This document shows, in pieces, positions 27,201 to 37,500 of a stretch of DNA of 64,000 bases. Position numbers and translations under genes: made by a program. This DNA comes from Spinacia oleracea (taxonomy: Eukaryota > Streptophyta > Magnoliopsida > Caryophyllales > Amaranthaceae), in the NCBI RefSeq assembly GCF_020520425.1, contig NC_079490.1:7254001-7318000 (forward strand), given 5' to 3'. Below the pieces are notes generated by a model. That model worked only from the letters and a program-made list of their open reading frames with translations. It was not told where the DNA came from and did not search any database. The stretch's first letter is position 1. Each line of letters starts with the position of its first letter.

Positions 27201-27677
27201 ATCATCACTACTTACATCAGAAAGAGTCTTGTCATTGTCTTCTTTAAGGATTTGCTCCTTATTTACAAAAGCATCAGGATTTTGCTCCCGGATTGAAGCA
27301 AATGTCTTTTCAAGTGAGTCACGTACAAAATCCTCAACAGCAACTGCTTCACTCCTACGTCCGCGCCTTGGCTTTCTTGGGATTGTTGTTGGTGGGAGAT
27401 TTGAAGTGTTTTCTGGCTCAGTTTCTGAACTTCTGGTTTTCTTCAGACGACCTTTTCGCTTAGGCTTGGAATTGGGATCAGAACCAGTCTCAGAGTTGGA
27501 TACTGAATCAGACTTTCCCACTGCAGCAACACAGTGCTGGAATCGTCGAACACCATGACGAACAACAGACAATGAAGTGGGACGGTATAAGTATTGTGGA
27601 TGAATTTGTAGGACGTTTTTTGATGCACCAAAAGAAAGACAATCTCGAGGAAAGATATTAGTGGGAACTATAGACAT
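24286..27677 (-). CDS. MRL7: MRL7/SVR4/ECB1-family chloroplast-biogenesis protein (thioredoxin-like fold)
   Basis: Four exons join in frame: 27677-26929, 26369-26285, 24611-24500 and 24383-24286, all with GT/AG introns, giving 1044 nt and 347 residues. The first ~60 residues are rich in Ser, Arg and hydroxylated residues, as in a plastid transit peptide. A basic and then acidic linker (Asp run near 155-165) follows. The conserved part starts at [13 protein letters not shown] and runs through [52 protein letters not shown] and [18 protein letters not shown]. Family members (MRL7/SVR4/ECB1 and the paralogue MRL7-L) are needed for plastid-encoded RNA polymerase activity and thylakoid development. 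I cannot tell which paralogue this is. Only one Cys is seen in the thioredoxin-fold segment CPQILFLRG, so redox catalysis is unlikely. Intron 2 (24612-26284) hosts MITEs. Confidence 0.92.
25256..25476. mobile_element. Degenerate Stowaway-like MITE in MRL7-like intron 2
   Basis: Right end TTTAAGGGACGGAGGGAGTA (to about 25476). The left partner is diverged, with GTCCCTAAAAGATTG near 25307 and a second similar stretch from about 25274. Confidence 0.5.
25724..25955. mobile_element. Tourist-like MITE in MRL7-like intron 2
   Basis: Ends GGCTCTGTTCTGTTCACCTT and, inverted, GGGTGCGTTCTATTTACCT, flanked by TTA on both sides, as in PIF/Harbinger-type MITEs. The interior is made of AAGTTCAGATAAGTTCA-type repeats. 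Related copies occur at 61702-61851 and, split in two, at 30078-30119 plus 49120-49228. Confidence 0.75.
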
Positions 27678-28800
27678 CTTTCCTAGAAAACTAGATCCAA
27701 AGAACTCACTAATTGGGTTTTACAAGGAATGCAAATGCAATCAATGGAACGCCTTCAAAACTCAGAAGTTCAGCATTAAACCAGGATTCAGGACAGCTAT
27801 ACTAAACCAATAACTCAAGAGGCAAACACTTAATATTTTGGACCTCTCTTCTTCCACCTAAACTCTCACTGCAACTAGTTTTATACCTTATTAAGCTAAA
27901 ACTAACCAAACACCGCCTATTTCGCAGAATAACCCCTTTAACCCACCGAGCACAGTTCCCCGTTCTTCTCTCAAGAAAACAGCAACCTGCTAAACAAAAT
28001 GGCAAATGAGTGGCAATTCCCACAATATACACAACATGACAACAGTGTTGTATGTATTACATCCATGTAAATAAAGCATAAACCCTAGTTTAAGTCCATA
28101 ATCTACATAAAGCTGCCTAAACACATATGGTGTTCAATTCAACTGCGCGAAAAAATTTGTGCAACAATGTCTTCTAATAAAAACCACTCATAATCCCTAT
28201 CCTAGGCGAAAATGAGACCAAGGGTCAACCATTTGGTTCCCTAATCTTTCCCCTTCTCTGTTCCTCCCACCTTTCTCCATTAACGTTCTCTGGCACCACC
28301 AAATACCAGTAATATTCCGGTGGCAGTCTCTTAGCCCTTTGATAATGTCATTTCGTTTACAATTTCTCAATTATCTACAAACCCAACATAATTACTAACA
28401 ATTCTTTCCCAAATCCAGAAATTTGCAATTGTTTTTTTTGGATTTCCCTGAAATGCATTAAGTTTTTAACATTTTAAAAAAAAGACCCTTAAATTGTCTA
28501 TTATCCATAGAAACTAGGGAAGAGCAAGTGAATTAGGTTAGGTTTTGGGAGCGGGAAGAACTGAAAATCAGAAATTTCAGTGCTTTACACTAATTTTGAT
28601 TACTGAACAACAACAAATTAACAAAACAACAAGTACGCACTTATACAAAGAACAATCAGACATAATCATGTCACAAAGGGAGACGAAGAGGAAGAGGAAG
28701 AGGTAAGAGAGAGAATAGCAAACCTTAAAAGAAATTGTTGGGGAAAATGAAACAGGTAACAGGAAAACCAAACAGCAGCTAACTGGTAGACATGGTAGGA
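27678..28800 (-). other. MRL7-like 5' UTR with a ~1-kb intron
   Basis: An acceptor TTTCTAG lies five bases before the ATG (exon start 27682). A plausible donor TTTAAG/GTTTGC lies at 28724/28723 within a pyrimidine-rich leader that extends to about 28800. The predicted intron (27683-28723) contains no coding I can support. Confidence 0.45.
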
Positions 28801-28832
28801 GGAAGTCTTATACTAGGTATACCATTGAACAA

Positions 28833-29545
28833 CGCGTCTCCTGTGACACCAGTCACACCATCAACTTGATGGTGTGACGAGCGCGAAACCAATAGCGTAC
28901 CTCCCCTAAAACTATAAAAAAAAAGTAACAGATCTAAACTATAGAAGTAACATACATAAACTAAAAAAGTACCTTGTCTAAAATTATATATATAAAAAAA
29001 AAAAGTAACATGTCTAAACTATAGAAGTAACATACCTAAACTAAAAAAGTACCTCATATAAAATTATTAAAAAAAAAGTAACATGTCTAAACTATAGAAG
29101 TAACATACCTAAACTAAAAAAAATACCTCCTCTAAAATTGATAAAAAAAGGTAACATGTCTAAACTATAGAAGTAACATAACTAAACTAAGAAGGTATCT
29201 CCCCTAAAACTACTCCGTATAAAAAAAGTAACATGTATAAACTATAGAAGTAACATACCTAAGTTAAAAAAAGTACTTCGTCTAAAATTATAAGAAAAAA
29301 GTAACATGTCTAAACTATAGAAGTAACATACCTAAACTAAAAATGTATCTCCCCTAAAACTACTCCGTATAAAAAAAGTAACATGTATAAACTATAGAAG
29401 TAACATACCTAAGCTAAAAAAAGTACCTCCTCTAAAATTACATAAAAAAAAGGTAACATGTCTGAACTATAGAAATAACATACCTAAATTCGCAAGTGTG
29501 AACTGGTCTCACCATCAGTTGATGGTGAGGACAGTCTCATATAAG
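28833..29545. mobile_element. TIR element with hairpin ends and AGTAACAT minisatellite
   Basis: The left hairpin is TCACACCATCAA and its complement around one base (28853-28877). The right hairpin has CTCACCATCA arms around two bases (29508-29529). These ends are also inverted relatives of each other. Between them, ~28910-29490 holds roughly ten repeats of an AAAAAGTAACATGTCTAAAC/TATAGAAGTAACATACCTAA unit. No coding. Confidence 0.65.
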
Positions 29546-30077
29546 AATTTGGGACCATTGAAATGGTATACTAATATTGCATTTTTATTTAGTACTAAAA
29601 CACATAGTTTAGTATAAAAAAAGTAATTGTATTTTCTCATGTAATACCAAACAACATAGTTTGGTAACATGGTTTCATTTTTATTTGGTTCCAAACAACA
29701 TAGTTTGGTACTCACAAGTCAAATATAAATGTTATTTATCGTGAGCCAGACTCAATTTATTACATGAACTTACCATTTAGCCCTTAATATACCAACTGAA
29801 GTTACTATTTTACCCTTAGTATACCATTTTACCCTTAGTATACCTAGTATAGATTCAGAAAACCTCGACATGGTAGTGTGCTGGTGTGGTTGTGTAAGAG
29901 CGGAGAAGCGATTCTGTAATTTGTGTGACTCTAGAGGGGGAGTGAGGTATTATAAAAGTATAAACTCTAGTTTTGAAGGTTTAATTTGACAGAAAATATA
30001 TTCAATGAATAGTGATAGTCTATGGAAAATACTGTACTTCCTTATCATGGAGTATTAATTTTTACTTAGTATTGAGA
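29546..30077. other. Intergenic DNA
   Basis: Nothing coding. Short inverted words of the type ACCAAACAACATAGTTTGGT occur around 29640-29710, and a duplicated TTTACCCTTAGTATACC near 29810-29845. Confidence 0.5.
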
Positions 30078-30119
30078 GCTCCGTTCTATTTGACTTATTT
30101 TGTCTGAACTTATTTTATG
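30078..30119. mobile_element. Tourist-like MITE, left part (split by the MULE)
   Basis: AGCTCCGTTCTATTTGACTT start, matching the family at 25724 and 61702. Its continuation is found only at 49120-49228, beyond the MULE. The last nine bases (TATTTTATG, 30111-30119) are the MULE target site. Confidence 0.65.
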
Positions 30120-31026
30120 GAGCGATTTCTGTCGATAATGCTAGAAGATGTATTAATTCCCAAAATACGCCACATTATAACTTATTTCTCACTCTATCGT
30201 CCATATCAGCATTAAAATCGGTCTAATTTTTTTTAATCAATCAGCGCAAAACCGCCAACTGAAATAGCGGTTGTAACAAGTAAACCGCGATTTCAATTAG
30301 CAGATTTGCTTTAAATGAACCGCCATTTGACTTGGCGGTTCACTTTATACAGACCAAGATAATCAATCCCTCTCGTATTGATTTCAAAATAAGAAATTAA
30401 ATAATAATAATAAAAAAAGTTATGCTTCTCTCCGCCTTGGCGCTGGTGGTTCTCTTTGCTTGCAGGTCCGGCGGTGGACGCCGTTGAATTCCGCCACACC
30501 AGTCACCCCGATCGTCGCATATTTCGCTCCCCTTGCTGCTGCATCACACGTCTGTCACCAACCACCTCTTGCAGTGGATGAACGAAAAACCCTAAACATT
30601 TTTTTTTAATTTGAATTATGTAGGTTAGAAATTAATTGTTAATTTGTAAAAATTGATATTATGTTTAGGTTTGTTTGATGTCGTTATTATGAAGATTATG
30701 TTTAGGCTTGTTTCACGGTGTTAATATCAAGAATTGAGATAGCAATGAATACCATAATTTGCAACTTTTTTTGTTGTTAATGTATGTCAAACCGCTAATT
30801 GAGATAGCGATGTTACCATTCATATTATTTTAAAACTAAGCGTGAAAATTGTAATTAAATTTTAGATGCTAGTATGATAAACTAATTCAATTAGTTTAAG
30901 GGACTGGATTATAGTAAACTATTAGTGTCATATTTTAAATTTTGATTGGTGGTTTTTATGGTTAAATACGTCATGTTTAAGAATATTAATAATTTGTGTG
31001 TTGATTAATTGTTTATTGTTTAGAAT

Positions 31027-31641
31027 ATGGAGTTGCCAAACTATCCTCTTTATTGTCATTGGGGAGGGGAATTTTGCAAAGTAGTGGTGATTTTACATAT
31101 AAAGGAGGAGAGCAAAAATTTGTGTTTGCATGTTAATTCGCAAATGAGTTATGGTGATGTTTTGAGTAAAGTTTATGATCTTATGAGATGTGGCTCGAGA
31201 TATGTGGAGTTGAAGCTACTAATGAGGTATCCAATGATGTCCGGGTTGTATGTAGCTATTTCTTTGGATGATGACAATTCTTTAAAAGCTATGTTAATTG
31301 CTATGTCACAAACACAATCAACCACAATGCAATTGTTCAACGAGCAACTTCCAAAGCAACACGAAACTCAAACTCACTTGGAATCCTTTCATGAAATGGA
31401 TTCATGGGCGAGTCAATTTCCCTACTTGCCCTTGACAAATCAAAGTGTGGTAACAGGTTCATTCACAAGAATGCTTACTGATGAACAATATGCTAGTGAG
31501 CATATTTCAGAGCTCACTTGTCCAACTCAAACACCATATGTAGAACTTACAAATGGTGATCCATCTATGATAGTTTTCGATTCTCTAGATCAAATATGTG
31601 TTGATTGTTTTGGAGATGAAGTGGTTGGGGTGGATAGGGAT
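31027..31641 (+). pseudogene. MULE transposase, N-terminal segment
   Basis: Starts at the ATG at 31027 and reads about 205 codons: a PB1/ubiquitin-like N-terminal part, then a variable Ser/Thr/Gln-rich linker. The frame is interrupted by the solo LTR at 31642. Across the insertion the frame continues into an Asp/Glu-rich linker at 33323 once the duplicated GGGAT is counted only once. Confidence 0.75.
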
Positions 31642-33317
31642 TGATAAGTGGTAGTTTTGTCAACTATTAAGTGTTTATTTCTCCCATTATTATCCTTTTC
31701 CTATCCTAGTTGTGCATTTTCTAGCTTATTTTTCTTAGTTTTGGATAATTGTTATAGTTGTAGGTCTTTTGTAAATTTTATTTAATTTTGTCACTTTTTC
31801 TAGGATTTGGTATTGCTCCCTTGTGTTTAATGTTATAGGTACGGATGTTGCACGTCTTCATGCCACGCACAAAGAATGGAAGGGTGCAGAGGAGCGAAAT
31901 AAAGTCATTTGGAAGAGTTTTGCAAGACTTGTACACAACATCCACAATAAAACAATCATAAATATTTTTATACTCAACATTGTCATGTGACTCAAATTGG
32001 AGATGAAAGCTTATTCCAAGGGCTTTCCAACGAGTGGTCAAACGCCTTATTTGAACAAGAAACGAAGTAGTTATGACCATCCGAAGCAGGGTATGTACGA
32101 TTCTTCGCGAAGCTCCTTCCCGGCCGTGACCAGAATTCATCCCGGCCGGGACAAAGCATCATGGCCGCGACATCTTTTACCCCGGCCGGGATTTTTTACT
32201 GGAAGTTTCTATATTTTTGCCCGGTTTTGCCATCCCGGTCGCGATCACTGTCCTGCGAACACTTTCTTAGACGGATATTACTATGTTGCTTGGTATATAT
32301 ACTAATTTTATGACATTTTCAATGGGGGAGCCATGTATTAGAAGATTTTAGCTTAGGTTAGGGTTTTTAGAGAGGGAAACTCTCATTTTCTAGAGAGAGA
32401 AAGTGAGAAAAACTTGTTGAATGCTTGGATTTTGAAGAATCTAAGAAGGAAACTTGAAGATTTGAAGACTCCTTGCAATATCAATGATAATTTCTTACTC
32501 TATCTCTTGTTTTATTGTTTAATTTACTTATTTTTGTATTGTTTCACTTTTAATCACTTTTTTTTGTCTTAGATTAGTATTGATTTCATGTTATTAGTTG
32601 TAATATCTTTGTTCTTGCTATTTAGAATGATTTGTGAGTAGTTGTTTTACTTGGGAATTGGTTGAAGCCATTGATGAGATTATGAACCTATAAATTGAAC
32701 ATGGGTTTTTCACTTGGAATGATTTTGGTTGATTGATTTGGTATTTCATGAATGCTTACGTGATTGGCCATCATAAAGGCATTATTTAGGTACCCTTAGT
32801 GAAAGATCGAAAGATGAAGTTAAGGGGTTGCCTCAAATCTATCATTAGGCTTGGAGGACCATGAAAATAGGGACTACATAGCCTAGGGGACTTTATTTGA
32901 TTGTTTATGTTCATCATCTTTGGAAATGCTTAGTTAAATGTCTTAGCCATGAAAATAGGTCTTTGATTGGAGATTAGGACAATCTAACTAGCTTGAAAGA
33001 GTAGTTAGAGTATCCTTGGATGGACGATTCCCTCAATTGATCCCCTTTGTTTTTTTGCTCATTTTGATTGCTTGGTTTGTGAATTATTTGATTGGTGGAT
33101 ACCCTTTCCTAAGGTCTTTTTTTTTTCAATTGTTGCTCGTTTTAACCCAAAAATCATCACCCCAAAAAGACTTAGCGACGGGCTAGCTTATCATATGTCA
33201 ATATTTTATAGGTGCTCCCCTTAGTCCCTGTGGATCGACCCTTGCTTGCCCTTTCTACCCATAATAGAGACCAAGTTAGGTTTTTATTTTTTGGTAGGCT
33301 TGACGACGGCCCTATCA
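31642..33317. mobile_element. Solo LTR (Athila-like), 5-bp target duplication GGGAT
   Basis: 1676 bases beginning TGATAAGTGG and ending CCCTATCA, flanked by GGGAT at 31637-31641 and 33318-33322. The body holds CCCGGCCGGG-type palindromes (32120-32200), then a TATATATA box near 32294. Near its end is a CCCTGTGGATCGACCCTTGC segment like that of the Athila LTR downstream. No internal domain or second LTR is present, so it was probably reduced by recombination between its LTRs. Confidence 0.85.
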
Positions 33318-33322
33318 GGGAT

Positions 33323-34561
33323 GTTGATGAAGATGAAGATACACAAGATGCAAGACAACGCTATAAGAGAAAGCACTCCATCACAAGTTTTCAACAATGT
33401 TGAAAAGTTGGATCTGATTTTGCTTGATTCTTGGAGGACTTGGTCCAACAATGACTCTTTCAACGGTGAATTTTCTATTGGGAAAGAGTTTGATTCGTTA
33501 GCGCAATTAAAATACTTACTCAAAGCTTATTCCATGTCTAGAAATCATTCATTTAAGGTGTTGGAGAGTGAGCCCACAAAATACATAGTTGAGTGTAAAA
33601 GAAAGAGTTCATGCAAATGCTCATGGAGGTTACGTACAATCAAGGATCCTTTTCTTCAGAATTGTGAGGTATAATGACCCCCATGCCAGTAATTGTGTGG
33701 GTGACATAAACTCAATCGATCATCATCTTCTCTCCTATAATTTTGTATGCAATGTGATAAACGATCTTATTCGTGCCGATCCTTCTTTGAAAATCTGTGT
33801 TATTGTGCAAGTGGTGAAAGACAAATTTTAGTATACCATCACTTATAAGAGAGCTTCGTCATTGAAACAAAAGGCTATTGCATGATTTTTTGGTGATTGG
33901 GAGAAATCTTACGAAGAGTTGCCTAATTATACGCAAGCATGGAAAGAGTCTAATCCAGGAGCCGTCGTGGAATGGTGTACTTGGCTTCTAATGAAGATCC
34001 TTCCGTTCACATTTTTTTGAGAGTGTTTTGGGCATTCAAGCCTTCCATCGATGGTTTTAATTATTCTCGGCCCCTAATCACCATAGATAGAACTCATCTA
34101 TATGGTAAGTAACAAGGGCACATTACTCATACCCATGGGTACAGATGTGAATTTTTAATTGTTCCCTCTTTCTTTTGATATTGTTGAAAATGAAAATGAT
34201 GAAAGTTGGAAATGGTTTATGAAATGCATTTGACATTTAGTTACTCATGTGTAAGGTTTGTGTGTAATTTCTGATAGACATGCAGGATTTTGCAAACAAT
34301 GAATGAGGTCAATAGTGGGTGGGAGGAGCGCGTTCCCACCATCGCTTTTGTACTCGTCACCTTGCCTCTAATGTCAACACTCAGTTCAAGAAGTCTTATG
34401 TGAAGAACCTTTTGGGAAAAGCCACGGATGCTCGACAAAGAAAGAAGTTTGATTACAACTTGGGGAGAATTGGTGAATCAAATGTGAAGCTCGTCAGTAC
34501 TTGATGGATATTTCTTCTCATCAGTGGTCGATCCACATGATGGTGGTTTTAGATATGGCGT
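33323..34561 (+). pseudogene. MULE transposase, DNA-binding and DDE region, degraded
   Basis: Reading resumes in the acidic linker. It passes through the MuDR-type zinc-binding region (CKRKSSCKCSWRLR near 33594-33640) and IVRYNDPHASNC. Next come the H...FW..KPSIDGF and TIDRTHLYGK segments (34030-34110) that mark the MULE catalytic domain, and then a CTRHLASN segment near 34350. There are frameshifts near 33400 and 33670 and several stops (for example near 33830, 34018 and 34110). The segment is cut by the Athila insertion at 34562. Confidence 0.8.
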
Positions 34562-34849
34562 TGATATATGCGTTTTATATATTGTTTTCACCCCGTCCCT
34601 TAGTACTTTTATGCGTCAAATGAGCTCCTAGGAGCCATTTTAGTACTAATCTGTGTATTTTAGTATGCCTTGAGTTTCAGGAATACTTAGTGAGAAATTG
34701 GTCTTTTAGGCCCTTTTCTTGATGATTTAGGCCACTACAGGATCCCGAGGGAGTTCGGGACGAATTTTATCGACTTATGGGAGCCCTAGATGTTCATGAT
34801 CGAGCCCCGGAAGTTAGACTCGGTGTTGTGGACGAAGGGCGGATCACTT

Positions 34850-35140
34850 AGCCCTCCGCCCGGTGGATTGCCCCTCGCCCATCGGGCGAGCAACCAAGGA
34901 TCAGTTCGTCAGAGGGCGCCCGACGGGCGGAGTTTCGCCCGGTGCCCACCGGGCGCCCATCAGAAGAAGCAGCAGCAGAAATCGCCCTCCGCCCGACGGG
35001 CGAGAGCCGCCGGACCGGGCGCGCGGAGAAGGTTTCCAGAAAGTCGCCCTACGCCCGTCGGGCAGCCCTGCGCTCGTCGGGCGGATTTCGAGCTTCTCGC
35101 CCGTCGGGCGGAGAGCCGCCCGACCGGGCGACGACAACCC
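34850..35140. promoter_or_regulatory. Cluster of CGCCCGACGGGCG-type palindromes in LTR U3
   Basis: About eight or nine copies of CGCCCG(A/T)CGGGCG or CGCCCGACCGGGCG occur in 290 bases of otherwise AT-rich LTR, ending ~70 bases upstream of TATAAATA. The position suggests promoter function; that is inference. The several open frames here are by-products of the GC-rich repeats. Confidence 0.6.
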
Positions 35141-35206
35141 AAGGCGCTGTGCGCGCGCGTCCTTCTTTATTCTTTTCCGGTTTTTCCTTATGTTTTTAGG
35201 CTAAAC

Positions 35207-35214
35207 TATAAATA
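35207..35214 (+). promoter_or_regulatory. LTR TATA box
   Basis: TATAAATA within CTAAACTATAAATATAGCC, downstream of the palindrome cluster. Confidence 0.6.
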
Positions 35215-36040
35215 TAGCCTTTGTTAATTTAGTGAGGGACTTCATTATCTCATATCCTAGTATTAAAACACTTAGTTTTATTTCTCTAAGCTTAATTTTT
35301 CTCTCTAATTTGTTCTAAACACTTAGTTTATTTTCAATCAAAAATTGAAGCTTTCATTTGCCATTGTTCTTCAATTAGGTATTATTCCTTATTTCAATTC
35401 TTTGTTTAAGCTTTAATTATGTTTTCAATCATGCCAATTGCTTTGCTTATTGTTAATATGCTTGAGTAGTCTAATTTCTAGGGTTTGGGGATCAATGAAT
35501 GATATGAAGGGATATTGAATAATCATGATTGTTGGTATTACAATTGATTCCTATTGATTGATTTCATCCACTATACAATTAGATTTGCGCAGGTTTAATT
35601 GTGGTAGTTATGCAATATCAAATTAAGATTCGAGAGATGAAATTTGATGTTTAGGCTTGTGTCAATAGGTGGAATTAGAGTTAATACGTAGCGAGAGCCC
35701 GTTAATTCTAAGTCTATGATTAGTATCGATTCGAGAGAGCATGCTAGTCTAATTGATTACTTTGTTGATTATCGTAATTGTTCATTGTCCTGGATTGTTA
35801 TTTGTTGGTGAACCTATGCCCTAGATTCTTTAATATATTGATTCATACTCGTTTAATTATCGTTCGTAGTCTTAGCATATAAACCAACCAATTCTTGTTT
35901 CCCAATAGTCTAGTTTAGTTGATTAATAGTAGAAAGAACACTGTTTCCCTGTGGATTCGATCCTGACTTCCCTTGCTACCTAGCTAAGTGGACCTTAGGT
36001 TATTTTTGATTAGGTAATACGACTTTAGCCTGTCAAATTT

Positions 36041-36058
36041 TGGCGCCGTTGCCGGGGA
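36041..36058 (+). other. Primer-binding site, tRNA-Asp type
   Basis: TGGCGCCGTTGCCGGGGA begins five bases after the 5' LTR. It complements the 3' end of plant tRNA-Asp including CCA, as usual for Athila. Confidence 0.85.
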
Positions 36059-36163
36059 AACGGTTAATTTTCTGTTGTTGATTGCTTATCCTAGATTATT
36101 GTTTGTTACTACTCAAGGAACTCACGTTCCTTGAGACTGGATCTCACATTGTTTTGTTAGTCT

Positions 36164-37495
36164 TTGTCTATGCCCAGGACCGTAGGTACTAGTAATCTTA
36201 CTCCATTCGATCCTGAGCCCGAAAGAACCTTTCGTAGACGAAGAACTTTCATTGCACAGTGTGGGAATTACTCTGATTCTGATCATAATATTGGCGATCT
36301 TTTTCCTTCAGATACAGATTCAGTTTCAGAGATAGAGATGGGTGATGAAAATCTGATACCGCCACCTACCCCACGGCTTACAGATTACTCTAAGCCAAGT
36401 CTGTCCGTGCTACCGAAGGCGATCATGCCTTCTATTGCAGCTGAGACCTTCAAGATTGAGCCTGCATTGATTAACATGATCGAGAGACGCCAGTACGGTG
36501 GGGAACCAGGTGAAGATCCGAATCTTCACATTCAGTCCTTTATCCAATATTGTTCCACCATCAAGCAAAAGGGATTGACTCCGGAGCAGACTATGGAGAT
36601 ACTTTTTCCGTTCTCTTTGAGTGGGAAAGCTAAACTGTGGATTAATGGGCTGAATCGGGCGGCTTTGAAAATCAATAATTGGGAATCCTTGGCTCTTGCT
36701 TTTTATGTTAAATATTTTCCACCTGAGAAAACGGCTCGTCTGAGGGGTCAGATATTAGGTATCTCACAACAAGCGGATAAGAGTTTGTTCGAGGTTTGGG
36801 AGAGATTCAAGGATTTGCAAAGAGAGTGCCCGCACCATGGTTTGGAAGATTGGTTCTTGATCCAGCAGTTTTATAATGGTTTGGGCAATGAGTCTAGATG
36901 TTTGTTGGATTCAGCTGCAAGTGGGAGGTCCATGCAACTTGAGGTGCCTAGAGCTATGGAGGTGATTGAGGAGATAGCCATTCACAATGCCCAGTATGGA
37001 AATCCTAGAGGTCTATCTAACAGGGGTGGTAAGCATGATTTAAATTCTATTGAACAATTAACTGCCCAATTGACTGCTTTACATTATAAGTTTGATAATA
37101 TGCAAGCGGCCAATGCTCAATCTGCCCAACCTGTTAGTGTAGCTGCTATGAGTGCCCAACCTACTACTATTTGTGAAAGTTGTGGAATGTCTGGTCATTA
37201 TGCACAGGAATGTAGGAGCTCTATTGAACAATGTAATGCATTTCAATCCTACAAACAAAACAACCCTTTCTCCAACTCTTACAATGAGGGCTACAAAAAT
37301 AACCCTCTGCTTTCCTACAGGAGCAACAATATCCAAAACCCTCACCAAGTTCAACATCCACCACCACAACCATATCAACCCCCACACCAACAATCTTACC
37401 AACCCCTAAACAACTACAACCAGCAGTCTAGTGGGCCACCTGGGTTCTCTAGACAACACACATCACCCCCACAACCACAACCTCAAGTAGGCTAG
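36164..37495 (+). CDS. gag: Athila gag
   Basis: A 443-codon frame opens 106 bases after the primer site. The core retrotransposon gag domain covers about residues 95-275 (motifs DPNLHIQSFIQYC, FPFSLSGKAKLWI, ECPHHGLEDWFLIQQFYNGL). A CCHC zinc knuckle follows near residues 338-351 (C-X2-C-X4-H-X4-C, CESCGMSGHYAQEC), then a Gln/Pro/Asn-rich tail. Gag forms the cytoplasmic particle that packages element RNA. The frame stops at TAG (37493-37495). Pol resumes six bases later in a different frame, which points to a small indel here because Athila gag and pol are normally one open frame. Confidence 0.88.
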   Translation: MSMPRTVGTSNLTPFDPEPERTFRRRRTFIAQCGNYSDSDHNIGDLFPSDTDSVSEIEMGDENLIPPPTPRLTDYSKPSLSVLPKAIMPSIAAETFKIEPALINMIERRQYGGEPGEDPNLHIQSFIQYCSTIKQKGLTPEQTMEILFPFSLSGKAKLWINGLNRAALKINNWESLALAFYVKYFPPEKTARLRGQILGISQQADKSLFEVWERFKDLQRECPHHGLEDWFLIQQFYNGLGNESRCLLDSAASGRSMQLEVPRAMEVIEEIAIHNAQYGNPRGLSNRGGKHDLNSIEQLTAQLTALHYKFDNMQAANAQSAQPVSVAAMSAQPTTICESCGMSGHYAQECRSSIEQCNAFQSYKQNNPFSNSYNEGYKNNPLLSYRSNNIQNPHQVQHPPPQPYQPPHQQSYQPLNNYNQQSSGPPGFSRQHTSPPQPQPQVG

Positions 37496-37500
37496 TAGAG

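Larger units (their letters stand above)
34562..36035 (+). repeat. Athila 5' LTR
   Basis: 1474 bases, TGATATATGCG...TTAGCCTGTCA. It contains the GC-palindrome cluster (34850-35140) and a TATAAATA box (35207-35214). Confidence 0.95.

Noticed and set aside
31778-32140. 120-codon minus-strand frame in the solo LTR
   Set aside because: Lies within a non-coding LTR with clear target duplications and no recognisable domain.
34790-35227. Overlapping GC-rich open frames on both strands in the Athila LTR (and the identical set at 46458-46895)
   Set aside because: All follow from the GC palindromes, which suppress stop codons in every frame; they are in an LTR, contain no domain, and appear on both strands at once.
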